A stretch of DNA of 64,000 nucleotides, taken from NCBI RefSeq assembly GCF_000472545.1, contig NZ_AWZV01000024.1:1-64000 (forward strand), written 5' to 3'. Within the stretch, counting starts at the first letter, position 1, and each line of letters opens with the position of its first letter. The notes beneath the pieces were generated by a model. The model was not told the origin of the DNA, did no database searches, and was given only the letters and a program-made list of their open reading frames with translations. The translations under genes were made by a program, and so were the position numbers. Positions 7,409-15,273 of the stretch are shown here, in pieces. This DNA is from Burkholderia sp. WSM2232 (GTDB lineage: Bacteria > Pseudomonadota > Gammaproteobacteria > Burkholderiales > Burkholderiaceae).

Positions 7409-10000
7409 TCAAACGACCACGTTCACGAGGCGGCCCGGCACCACGACGATCTTTTTCGGCGCCTTGCCTTCGCTGAACTTCGCGACCATTTCATGCGCGG
7501 CTGCGAGCTGTTCGATGGACTCACGCGACGCGTCTTTGGCTACTGTCAGCGCGCCGCGCACCTTGCCGTTCACCTGCAGCACGAGTTCGATCTCCGATTG
7601 TTCCAGCGCTTTTTCGTCGACCTTCGGCCACGGCGCGTCGAGCAGCGAACCGAATTCGTCCGCATAACCGAGTTCCTGCCACAACTGGAACGTCAGGTGC
7701 GGCACCACCGGATACAACACGCGCAGCATTACGCCGTAGGTTTCGCGCAGCACCGCCGGCAGCGCGCCCTTCGCGCCGTCGAGCGCGTTGAGCATCTTCA
7801 TGCCCGCCGACACCACCGTGTTGTACTGCAAGCGCTGGTAGTCGAAGTCCGCCTGCTTGAGCACGCTGTAGATTTCGCGGCGCAGCAGTTTGTCCGCGTC
7901 GCCAAGTTGCGCGGCGTCGAACTGGCCGCCCGCGCGCAACGCAGCTTCGTTTGCGTGGGCGAAGCTCCAGACGCGGCGCAGGAAGCGGCTCGCGCCTTCC
8001 ACGCCCGAGCCCGACCATTCGAGCTGCTGCTCGGGCGGCGCGGCGAACATGACGAACAGACGCGCGGTATCCGCGCCGTGCTGATCGATCAGCGATTGCG
8101 GATCGACGCCGTTGTTCTTCGACTTCGACATTTTCTCGACGCCGCCCAGCACGACCGGCTGACCGTCCGCATTCAGCACAGCGCCGACCGGGCGGCCCTT
8201 GTCGTCGAACGACACCGTGACGTCCGCCGGGTTGTACCAGGTCTTCTTGCCCGTCGCGTCTTCGCGGTAATACGTTTCGTTGAGCACCATGCCCTGGGTG
8301 AGCAGGTTCTTGGCCGGCTCGCCGAATTTGACGAGGCCGAGGTCGCGCATCACCTTCGCCCAGAAGCGCGAATACAACAGGTGCAGGATGGCGTGTTCGA
8401 TGCCGCCGATGTACTGGTCCATCGGCGCCCAGTAGTCGGTGCGCTCGTCGACCATGGTCTTCGCATCCGGCGACGCATAGCGATAGAAGTACCATGACGA
8501 ATCCACGAAGGTGTCCATCGTGTCGGTTTCGCGTTTGGCCGCGCCGCCGCAGCTCGGGCAGGTGCAGTTCAGGAACGCTTCGGACTTCGCGAGCGGGTTG
8601 CCCGTGCCGTCCGGCACGAGGTCTTCGGGCAGCACGACCGGCAGGTCTTTTTCCGGCACCGGCACGTCGCCGCACTTCGGGCAGTGAATGATGGGAATCG
8701 GCGTGCCCCAGTAACGCTGGCGCGACACGCCCCAGTCACGCAGACGCCACGTGATCTGCTTGTCTCCGAGACCAAGCGCCTTCAGGTCGGCGGCAATCGC
8801 GTCCACGGCCTGTTCGTAGTTCAGGCCGTCGTACTTGCCGCTGTTGACCAGCGTGCCGGTTTTCTCGCCGTACCATTCCTGCCAGGCGTCGGTGGAAAAC
8901 TCCTTGCCCTCGATCGCCACCACCTGCTTGACCGGCAGACCGTATTTCTTCACGAACGCAAAGTCGCGCTCGTCGTGAGCCGGCACGCCCATCACCGCGC
9001 CTTCGCCGTAGCTCATCAACACGTAGTTGCCGATCCACACCTCGACCTTTTCCTGCGTCAGCGGGTGCGTGACGAAAAAGCCGGTGGCCATGCCCTTCTT
9101 TTCCATCGTCGCGACATCGGCTTCGGCCACGCCGCCGCGCTTGCATTCGTCGATGAAAGCCTGCAATTCCGGCTTGTCTTTCGCAAGGCGCGTGGCAAGC
9201 GGATGCTCGGCGGCAACCGCGCAGAACGTCACGCCCATGATCGTGTCGGCACGCGTGGTGAACACGCGCAACAGCTTCTGCTCGCCGTCAATTTCATACG
9301 GGAAGCCGAAGTTCACGCCGAAGCTCTTGCCGATCCAGTTCTGCTGCATGATCTTGACGCGCTCGGGCCAGCCGAGGCCTTCCAGATCGCTCAGCAGTTC
9401 GTCCGCGTACTGCGTGATGCGCATGTAGTACATCGGGATTTCGCGCTTTTCGACGAGCGCGCCCGAACGCCAGCCGCGGCCTTCGATCACCTGCTCGTTG
9501 GCGAGCACGGTCTGGTCGACGGGGTCCCAGTTGACGGTGCCGGTTTTCTTGTACGCGATGCCCTTTTCCAGCATCTTCAGGAAGAGCCACTGGTTCCACT
9601 TGTAGTAGTCCGGGCTGCAGGTGGCGACTTCGCGCGACCAGTCGATCGCGAGCCCCATCGACTGCATCTGCTTCTTCATGTAAGCGATGTTGTCGTAGGT
9701 CCACTTGGCCGGCGGCACGTTGTTGGCCATCGCCGCGTTTTCCGCGGGCATGCCGAACGCGTCCCAACCCATCGGCATCAGCACGTTGTAGCCGTTCATC
9801 CGCAGATAGCGGTACATCACGTCGTTGATCGTGTAGTTGCGCACGTGCCCCATGTGCAGCTTGCCCGACGGGTACGGCAGCATCGAGACGCAATAGAACT
9901 TGGGCTTGTCGGTGGTTTCCGTCGTCTTGTATGCGTCGACGGCGCGCCATTGCCCTTGCGCGGCGGATTCGACGTCGGAGGGAACGTATTTTTCGTGCAT
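7409..10000 (-). CDS. leuS: Leucyl-tRNA synthetase
   Basis: LeuS charges tRNA-Leu in the cytosol. The 863-residue protein, close to the 860 of E. coli, shows the class I HIGH-type motif (PYPSGKLHMGHVRNYT, about residues 42-57) and the KMSKS loop (EKMSKSKNNGVDPQ). A zinc-ribbon insert with cysteine pairs (CPKCGDVP and CTCPSCGG), the connective-peptide editing domain and a C-terminal anticodon-binding region ending GRLVNVVV are all present. I chose the ATG at 10000 (MHEKYVPSDVES), which fits the family start; an upstream ATG in frame at 10036 would only add 12 residues. Confidence 0.98.
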   Translation of the reverse strand: MHEKYVPSDVESAAQGQWRAVDAYKTTETTDKPKFYCVSMLPYPSGKLHMGHVRNYTINDVMYRYLRMNGYNVLMPMGWDAFGMPAENAAMANNVPPAKWTYDNIAYMKKQMQSMGLAIDWSREVATCSPDYYKWNQWLFLKMLEKGIAYKKTGTVNWDPVDQTVLANEQVIEGRGWRSGALVEKREIPMYYMRITQYADELLSDLEGLGWPERVKIMQQNWIGKSFGVNFGFPYEIDGEQKLLRVFTTRADTIMGVTFCAVAAEHPLATRLAKDKPELQAFIDECKRGGVAEADVATMEKKGMATGFFVTHPLTQEKVEVWIGNYVLMSYGEGAVMGVPAHDERDFAFVKKYGLPVKQVVAIEGKEFSTDAWQEWYGEKTGTLVNSGKYDGLNYEQAVDAIAADLKALGLGDKQITWRLRDWGVSRQRYWGTPIPIIHCPKCGDVPVPEKDLPVVLPEDLVPDGTGNPLAKSEAFLNCTCPSCGGAAKRETDTMDTFVDSSWYFYRYASPDAKTMVDERTDYWAPMDQYIGGIEHAILHLLYSRFWAKVMRDLGLVKFGEPAKNLLTQGMVLNETYYREDATGKKTWYNPADVTVSFDDKGRPVGAVLNADGQPVVLGGVEKMSKSKNNGVDPQSLIDQHGADTARLFVMFAAPPEQQLEWSGSGVEGASRFLRRVWSFAHANEAALRAGGQFDAAQLGDADKLLRREIYSVLKQADFDYQRLQYNTVVSAGMKMLNALDGAKGALPAVLRETYGVMLRVLYPVVPHLTFQLWQELGYADEFGSLLDAPWPKVDEKALEQSEIELVLQVNGKVRGALTVAKDASRESIEQLAAAHEMVAKFSEGKAPKKIVVVPGRLVNVVV

Positions 10001-10156
10001 GGTGTGATGGGATCGCTGGGTTCGGTGCTTCCGCACCGGCCGCTATGCTGCTTTGGTGCTTTTGCTGGATGAAATGGCGTCGTTTCCCCTTCTTTGGGGG
10101 AAAGGGCTGATTATACCGTTCGCGGGCGGCTGCGCCGCGCTCGGAACGCCGTGCGG

Positions 10157-10621
10157 CTACTGCTTGCCGGCCGGCGGCGGGTCCGTCACGAAGCCAATGC
10201 GCTCCAGACCCGCCTGCTGCGCAGCGCCCATCACTTGCGCGATCACCTCATAGCGCGTATTGCGCTCGGCGTGCAGGTGAATTTCCGGCTGCGTGGCCGC
10301 TTCGTCGGCCTGGCCGGCTTGCCTGGATTCGGCCTCTTTGCCCGCTTGCGCGAAACGCGCGCGCATCTGCTCGAGCGTAATGAGGCTGCCATTCCAGTAA
10401 AGCTTGCCCGCGGCATCGATTGAAAGCGAAATGGTTTGCGGCGTTTCGCGCGCCGGCGCCGCGGCGACCTTAGGCAGATCGAGCCGGATTGCATGCGTGA
10501 ACAAGGGCGCCGTAATGATGAAGATCACCAGCAGCACCAGCATCACGTCGATCAACGGCGTCATGTTGATCTCCGCCATGGGCGCGGCCGTCTGCTTTTT
10601 GTCGAGTCCGCCGAATGCCAT
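10157..10621 (-). CDS. exbD: ExbD/TolR-family biopolymer transport protein
   Basis: The 154-residue protein has a short cytoplasmic N-terminus, one membrane helix (about residues 22-45) containing the conserved aspartate in the motif EINMTPLIDVMLVLLVIFII, and a periplasmic domain. With ExbB it forms a proton-driven complex that energises TonB-dependent uptake; the TolQR pair is the alternative role, but no tolA, tolB or pal is nearby. The start has a strong GGAGG site 5-6 bases upstream. It follows exbB by 56 bases on the same strand. Confidence 0.88.
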   Translation of the reverse strand: MAFGGLDKKQTAAPMAEINMTPLIDVMLVLLVIFIITAPLFTHAIRLDLPKVAAAPARETPQTISLSIDAAGKLYWNGSLITLEQMRARFAQAGKEAESRQAGQADEAATQPEIHLHAERNTRYEVIAQVMGAAQQAGLERIGFVTDPPPAGKQ

Positions 10622-10677
10622 CTCGCCTCCTTCGTCGTCTGCCGGTTGACGCGCTGATTCCGCCTTGCCCTTCGCGC

Positions 10678-11397
10678 TCAGCGAGTCTGCTGGGCGGCGG
10701 CCTGCTGGCTGCGCAGCGGCGCTTGCGGCTGGCCCGCCGGGGCGCAGACGTACGCGTGCAGGTCGTGTGCGAAACCGTCGAGTTCCTCGGACAACTGCCG
10801 CACGAGGCGTCCGAGCACGTTATAGGCGAGCACGGCAGGAATCGCGACCACCAGACCAAAAGCGGTCATGATGAGCGCCTCGCCGACCGGACCGGCGACG
10901 CTTTCGATCTGCGCCTGACCACTCGCCGCAATGCTGCCGAGCGCGTGATAAATGCCCCACACGGTGCCGAGCAAGCCGACGAAAGGCGCCGTGCTTCCCA
11001 CTGAAGCCAGCAGCACCTGACCGAATTCGAGCCGCCGCTGCGACGCATTGAGTGCCTGCCGCAACGCTCTGAGCACGCGCTCGTTGCGCTCCACGCGCGC
11101 GAGCAGCGCACCCGGAATATCCACCTCGGCGGCGTGAAGCGCGGCTTCGGCGAGCGGCGCGAAAACCCGCTCCCGGTCGGCGCGCTTCAGGCCGGCAACG
11201 CCTTCAGCAAGCGTGGGCGCCTGCCAGAAGCGGGCGACCGCGCGTGCGCCCTGGCGTTTCGCGCGCGCCAGCACCCAGCTCTTGACGATCAGAAAGCACC
11301 AGCTCGCAATCGACATCGCCAGCAGGACATAGGCGACGCCATGCGTGATCGCGTCGCTCGTTTGCAGGTAATGGATGATGCCGCTGCCGCCTGCCAT
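10678..11397 (-). CDS. exbB: MotA/TolQ/ExbB proton channel protein
   Basis: The 239-residue inner-membrane protein has a first hydrophobic segment near residues 18-40 and two more around residues 128-150 and 165-192, as in ExbB/TolQ. The region LASVGSTAPFVGLLGTVWGI is the conserved third-helix signature of the family. It should form the pentameric channel around the ExbD dimer and use the proton gradient to drive TonB-type work. The pair lies between dapB and leuS; no tonB gene is in the window. The start is preceded by AAGGCGAGG. The ExbB label is preferred over TolQ because Tol-Pal genes are absent here. Confidence 0.87.
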   Translation of the reverse strand: MAGGSGIIHYLQTSDAITHGVAYVLLAMSIASWCFLIVKSWVLARAKRQGARAVARFWQAPTLAEGVAGLKRADRERVFAPLAEAALHAAEVDIPGALLARVERNERVLRALRQALNASQRRLEFGQVLLASVGSTAPFVGLLGTVWGIYHALGSIAASGQAQIESVAGPVGEALIMTAFGLVVAIPAVLAYNVLGRLVRQLSEELDGFAHDLHAYVCAPAGQPQAPLRSQQAAAQQTR

Positions 11398-11514
11398 CTG
11401 ACCTCGCCTTGAGTAAGTGCCGTTTCAGCCTGCGTTTGTGCTGCGCTTGTGTTGCGTTTTGGCCTGTGCTCGTACTGCGTTTGGACGTGCAATTAACCGT
11501 GCGTTGGCGCGCGC

Positions 11515-12312
11515 CTAGCGCAGGCCAAGCACGTCCTGCATATCGAAGAAGCCCGTCTGGCGTCCTTCGAGGAAACGCACAGCACGCAGCGCGCCCTGCG
11601 CGTATGACAGACGGCTCGCCGATTTGTGCGTGATTTCGACGCGCTCGCCAATGCCTGCGAACAGCACCGTATGGTCGCCCACGATGTCGCCGCCGCGAAT
11701 CGCCGAAAAACCGATGGTGGACGGATCGCGTTCGCCCGTCACGCCTTCGCGGCTGTAGACCGCGCAGTCGTCGAGGTTGCGGCCGAGCGCATTGGCGATC
11801 ACCTCGCCCATGGTGAGCGCGGTGCCCGACGGCGCGTCGACCTTGTGACGGTGATGCGCCTCGATGATCTCAATGTCGTAGCCGGTCGCAAAATGCTTCG
11901 CTGCAAATTCGAGCAGCTTGAGCGTGACGTTCACGCCCACACTCATATTCGACGCGAACATGATCGCGATCTTGTCTGCCGCGGCGCGCAGTTGCGCTTT
12001 CTGCGCGTTGTCGAAACCGGTGGTGCCGATCACCATTTTCACGTTGTGGCGCTGCGCCGCTTCGAGATGCGCCATCGTGCCTTCGGGACGCGTGAAGTCG
12101 ATCAGGTAGTCGGACTCGGCAAATACCCGTTCGATGTCGTCCGTCAGCACGACGCCCGTCTGTTTGCCGAGAAAAGCGCCGGCGTCCTGACCGAGTTGCG
12201 GCGAACCCGCACGATCCAGCGCGCCGGACAGCGTGGCGTCGGAATCGTTAAGAACGGTTTCGATGAGCATGCGGCCCATACGGCCCGATGCGCCAGCAAT
12301 CGCAATTTTCAT
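11515..12312 (-). CDS. dapB: 4-hydroxy-tetrahydrodipicolinate reductase
   Basis: DapB carries out the NAD(P)H-dependent reduction step of the diaminopimelate/lysine pathway, feeding both lysine and peptidoglycan. The 265-residue product begins MKIAIAGASGRMGRMLIE, a Rossmann nucleotide motif at the very N-terminus. It contains the catalytic signature EIIEAHHRHKVDAPSGTA and the substrate-binding C-terminal domain ending FDMQDVLGL. The start at 12312 was chosen for the conserved N-terminus; the frame is open further upstream but without homology. It is downstream of bamE. Confidence 0.97.
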   Translation of the reverse strand: MKIAIAGASGRMGRMLIETVLNDSDATLSGALDRAGSPQLGQDAGAFLGKQTGVVLTDDIERVFAESDYLIDFTRPEGTMAHLEAAQRHNVKMVIGTTGFDNAQKAQLRAAADKIAIMFASNMSVGVNVTLKLLEFAAKHFATGYDIEIIEAHHRHKVDAPSGTALTMGEVIANALGRNLDDCAVYSREGVTGERDPSTIGFSAIRGGDIVGDHTVLFAGIGERVEITHKSASRLSYAQGALRAVRFLEGRQTGFFDMQDVLGLR

Positions 12313-12488
12313 GGTTACGAGGGTTCGAAAGAACAGCCCGGCAAGCGCGGGCACAAGCGGCGGCGGGCAGCACACCCTCGCGCCGCGCATGACTGGACCA
12401 GCACAGAAGCGGACGGTGCCGCGCTCCGCAGAAGCCACGCCGCAGCGGGCGAATGCGCAGCCACCGTCATACAACAAGGACAGCCGGA

Positions 12489-13322
12489 TTACTGGCTCGT
12501 TCCCGGCGTGGACGGCGCGGTGAGCGGCGCGTTATACGTCGGGCTGCTGCCGCTTTGCGACGAACCCGCCGGTCCCACCGGATTGTCTTGCGCCGACGGC
12601 GAGGGTGGCGGCGGCGGACGGTGGAACTGGAACTGCGGCTGGCCACCGGAGGTCGGGCCTTGCGGCGGCACGCCGCCGGCATTCGCGGTAGGTGCCGTGG
12701 AACGCACCGAAGACGGCGTATTGCGCGACGGCGTTTGCACGGCATTCGTCGCACGATTGGCGGCTTGCGCGGCTTCCGCATTCGGGTCGGTGGACGGCGC
12801 GGCGGCAGCGGCTGCCCCTTCCACGGACGGCGAACGCGCCGTGTCCACGGTAACCGGAGCCGCGGCGGCAGCGGCCGGCGCGCTCGCGCCCGCGGCGCTC
12901 GCCGCAACCGGCGCAGCCGATTTCTTGCCACGCTTGTCGCCGTCGATCTCGGCCAGCAGTTCCAGATTCGACGGCAGGTCTTCGCCGCCGCTCCAGCTCG
13001 CGACGCGGTCGCCAGCGAACAGCACGATGAAGTCGCGCTGCTGCACCACGTTGGTCGAGCCGCGCTTGAAATAGAACACGTAGTCCCAGCGGTCCGCGTG
13101 GAACATGTCGGCGAGAAGCGGCGTGCCGAGCAACTGACGCACCTGGGCGCGCGACATGCCGACCTGCATTTGCGAGGCCGCTTCTTTCGAAACGAAGTTG
13201 CCCTGCACGACGGTAATGCGGTACGGCGTGATGCTTTGAGCGATCCGCTGCGTGACGCTGTCGTAAGTGGAACACCCTGCAAGGATCGCGAGAGCCGCAA
13301 CAGCGATCAAGGTACTCCGCAT
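12489..13322 (-). CDS. bamE: Outer membrane assembly lipoprotein BamE (SmpA/OmlA), with long Ala/Pro-rich tail
   Basis: BamE is a lipoprotein of the BAM complex that folds outer-membrane beta-barrels. The chosen start (13322, preceded by GGGGGAG) gives a lipoprotein signal with lipobox LAGC (Cys17). The SmpA/OmlA domain follows at about residues 20-110, including VSKEAASQMQVGMSRAQVRQ and DRWDYVFYFKRGS. The remaining 150 or so residues are a low-complexity alanine/proline/serine tail with PPPPPSPS, making 277 residues where the E. coli protein has about 113. A start at 13361 (MISKSQLIYRG) with its own GTGAG site is possible and would lengthen the signal peptide. It is divergent from fur, a common arrangement. 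Confidence 0.9.
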   Translation of the reverse strand: MRSTLIAVAALAILAGCSTYDSVTQRIAQSITPYRITVVQGNFVSKEAASQMQVGMSRAQVRQLLGTPLLADMFHADRWDYVFYFKRGSTNVVQQRDFIVLFAGDRVASWSGGEDLPSNLELLAEIDGDKRGKKSAAPVAASAAGASAPAAAAAAPVTVDTARSPSVEGAAAAAAPSTDPNAEAAQAANRATNAVQTPSRNTPSSVRSTAPTANAGGVPPQGPTSGGQPQFQFHRPPPPPSPSAQDNPVGPAGSSQSGSSPTYNAPLTAPSTPGTSQ

Positions 13323-13480
13323 GCGGCTCCCCCGGTAGATCAGTTGAGATTTTGAAATCATTTCACTCACCGTGCGGGCCCGCTGACGAGCCGCGCGAGT
13401 TTCATTCCATCGAAGATGACCAGAACGGCAAAAACGCATTACTATGAGAGCCCAGCATTGTACTCTAGGGATCCCTTGTC

Positions 13481-13909
13481 ATGACCAATCCAACCGATCT
13501 CAAGAATATCGGGCTCAAGGCGACCCTTCCGCGCCTCAAAATCCTTGAGATTTTTCAGCACAGCCCGGTCCGTCACCTGACGGCCGAAGACGTGTACCGC
13601 AACCTCCTGCACGAGGAGCTCGATATCGGTCTTGCTACCGTTTATCGCGTGCTGACGCAGTTCGAGCAGGCCGGCCTGCTGTCGCGCAGCAATTTCGAAT
13701 CGGGCAAGGCGGTATTCGAACTGAACGAAGGGTCGCATCACGACCATCTGGTGTGTCTCGACTGCGGGCTCGTCGAAGAGTTCTTCGACTCCGAAATCGA
13801 GAGCCGTCAGCAGTCGATTGCGAAGGAACGCGGCTTCAAGCTGCAGGAGCACGCATTGGCGCTGTACGGCGCCTGCACCAAGGAAAACTGCCCGCATCGC
13901 AAGCATTGA
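13481..13909 (+). CDS. fur: Ferric uptake regulator
   Basis: Fur is the iron-responsive repressor of iron-uptake genes. The 142-residue protein has an N-terminal winged helix (about residues 1-80, including RHLTAEDVYRNLLHEELDIG and LATVYRVLTQFEQAGL) and a C-terminal dimerisation/metal domain with the HHDHLVCLDCG motif. The structural zinc cysteines are Cys92 and Cys95, with a second pair at Cys132 and Cys137. It is transcribed divergently from bamE with about 158 bases between the two starts and is followed by a strong terminator. Confidence 0.97.
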   Translation: MTNPTDLKNIGLKATLPRLKILEIFQHSPVRHLTAEDVYRNLLHEELDIGLATVYRVLTQFEQAGLLSRSNFESGKAVFELNEGSHHDHLVCLDCGLVEEFFDSEIESRQQSIAKERGFKLQEHALALYGACTKENCPHRKH

Positions 13910-13969
13910 CGCGGTAGCGGCTGGACCGTGCCCGTTCGCGGTCCGCAGGTCGACAGTGAGCTGGAAGGC

Positions 13970-14006
13970 GGCTCGGCCCGGTGAAACGGGCCGAGCCGTT
14001 TTTTTG
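13970..14006 (+). terminator. Intrinsic terminator of fur
   Basis: An 11-bp perfect stem (GGCTCGGCCCG / CGGGCCGAGCC) with a 6-base loop is followed by GTTTTTTT, a textbook Rho-independent terminator 60 bases after the fur stop. Confidence 0.92.
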
Positions 14007-14073
14007 TCGTCCACTTAAAGAATCAGCGTACGCCCGACTCATTTCGTTTGCTTACCGCGGCGCTGCGCGGGCG

Positions 14074-14102
14074 AAAAAAAGCCGCTCCTGAGAGCGGCTT
14101 TT
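14074..14102 (-). terminator. Intrinsic terminator of gapA
   Basis: On the minus strand the sequence AAAAGCCGCTCTCAGGAGCG continues into GCTTTTTTT, a hairpin with an 8-bp GC-rich stem flanked by A- and T-tracts. It lies 53 bases past the gapA stop, and the flanking tracts may let it work in both directions. Confidence 0.88.
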
Positions 14103-14154
14103 GTCGCTTGACGAACCGCCGGATACAAGCCGGCGGCCCAAAGCACTGGCGTGC

Positions 14155-15165
14155 TTACTTCGCGTTCGCGAGCGCCACAGCCGTATCCAGCATGCGGTTC
14201 GAGAAACCCCACTCGTTGTCGTACCAGCTCGACACCTTCACCAGGCGGCCCGACACTTTGGTCAGGGTCGCGTCGAACGTCGACGAAGCCGGGTTGTGGT
14301 TGAAGTCGACGGACACCAGCGGCGCGTCGTTATAGCCGAGAATGCCCTTCAGCGCGCCTTGCGACGCTTCCTTCATGATCGCGTTGACTTCTTCCACCGT
14401 CGTGTCGCGCGCGGCGATGAACGACAGATCGACCACGGACACGTTGATGGTCGGCACGCGAATCGCATAGCCGTCCAGCTTGCCGTTCAGTTCCGGCAGC
14501 ACGAGGCCGACCGCCGAAGCAGCACCGGTCTTGGTCGGGATCTGACTGTGCGTGGCCGAGCGCGCGCGGCGCAGGTCTTCGTGATACACGTCGGTCAGAA
14601 CCTGGTCGTTCGTGTACGCGTGGATGGTGGTCATCAGGCCGTTCACGAGACCGATCTTGTCGTTCAGCGGCTTGACGAGCGGCGCGAGACAGTTCGTCGT
14701 GCACGATGCGTTCGAGATGACCGTGTCCGACGCCTTCAGCACGTTGTGGTTCACGCCGTAGACGATGGTCGCGTCGACGTCCTTGCCACCCGGCGCCGAG
14801 ATGATGACCTTCTTCGCACCGCCCTTGATGTGCGCGCTGGCCTTTTCCTTGGTCGTGAAAAAGCCCGTGCACTCCATCACGACGTCGACGTTCAGCTCGC
14901 CCCACGGCAGTTCAGCCGGGTTGCGGTTGGCCAGCACGCGGATTTTGTCGCCGTTGACAACCAGGTAGTCGCCGTCCACCGACACTTCGCCCGGGAATTT
15001 GCCGTGCGCGGTGTCGTATTGCGTGAGGTGGGCGTTGGTCTTGGCATCGCCGAGATCGTTGATGGCGACGATTTCGATATCGTGCTTCTTGCCGTTTTCA
15101 TAGAAGGCGCGCAGCGTGTTGCGGCCGATCCGGCCGTAGCCGTTGATTGCGACGCGAATCGTCAT
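14155..15165 (-). CDS. gapA: Glyceraldehyde-3-phosphate dehydrogenase
   Basis: This glycolytic enzyme converts glyceraldehyde-3-phosphate to 1,3-bisphosphoglycerate. The 336-residue protein shows the Rossmann start (MTIRVAINGYGRIGRNTLRA), an aspartate at the end of the second strand (AINDLGD) that favours NAD over NADP, and the active site SNASCTTNCLAP (Cys155). The start is preceded by AGGAGATAGACC. It follows tktA on the same strand by 108 bases, so the two may be cotranscribed with gapA last. The symbol gapA is used here for the family; type I versus II naming in this genus varies. Confidence 0.97.
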   Translation of the reverse strand: MTIRVAINGYGRIGRNTLRAFYENGKKHDIEIVAINDLGDAKTNAHLTQYDTAHGKFPGEVSVDGDYLVVNGDKIRVLANRNPAELPWGELNVDVVMECTGFFTTKEKASAHIKGGAKKVIISAPGGKDVDATIVYGVNHNVLKASDTVISNASCTTNCLAPLVKPLNDKIGLVNGLMTTIHAYTNDQVLTDVYHEDLRRARSATHSQIPTKTGAASAVGLVLPELNGKLDGYAIRVPTINVSVVDLSFIAARDTTVEEVNAIMKEASQGALKGILGYNDAPLVSVDFNHNPASSTFDATLTKVSGRLVKVSSWYDNEWGFSNRMLDTAVALANAK

Positions 15166-15273
15166 GGTCTATCTCCTGATGGCTGAAAAAATACGTCGAT
15201 GTTTCGTCTGACCGGCCGCGTTGCCGCGCGTTCATGGGGTGCTCTCACGCGTGCGGCAACGCTTTGCGCCGGG

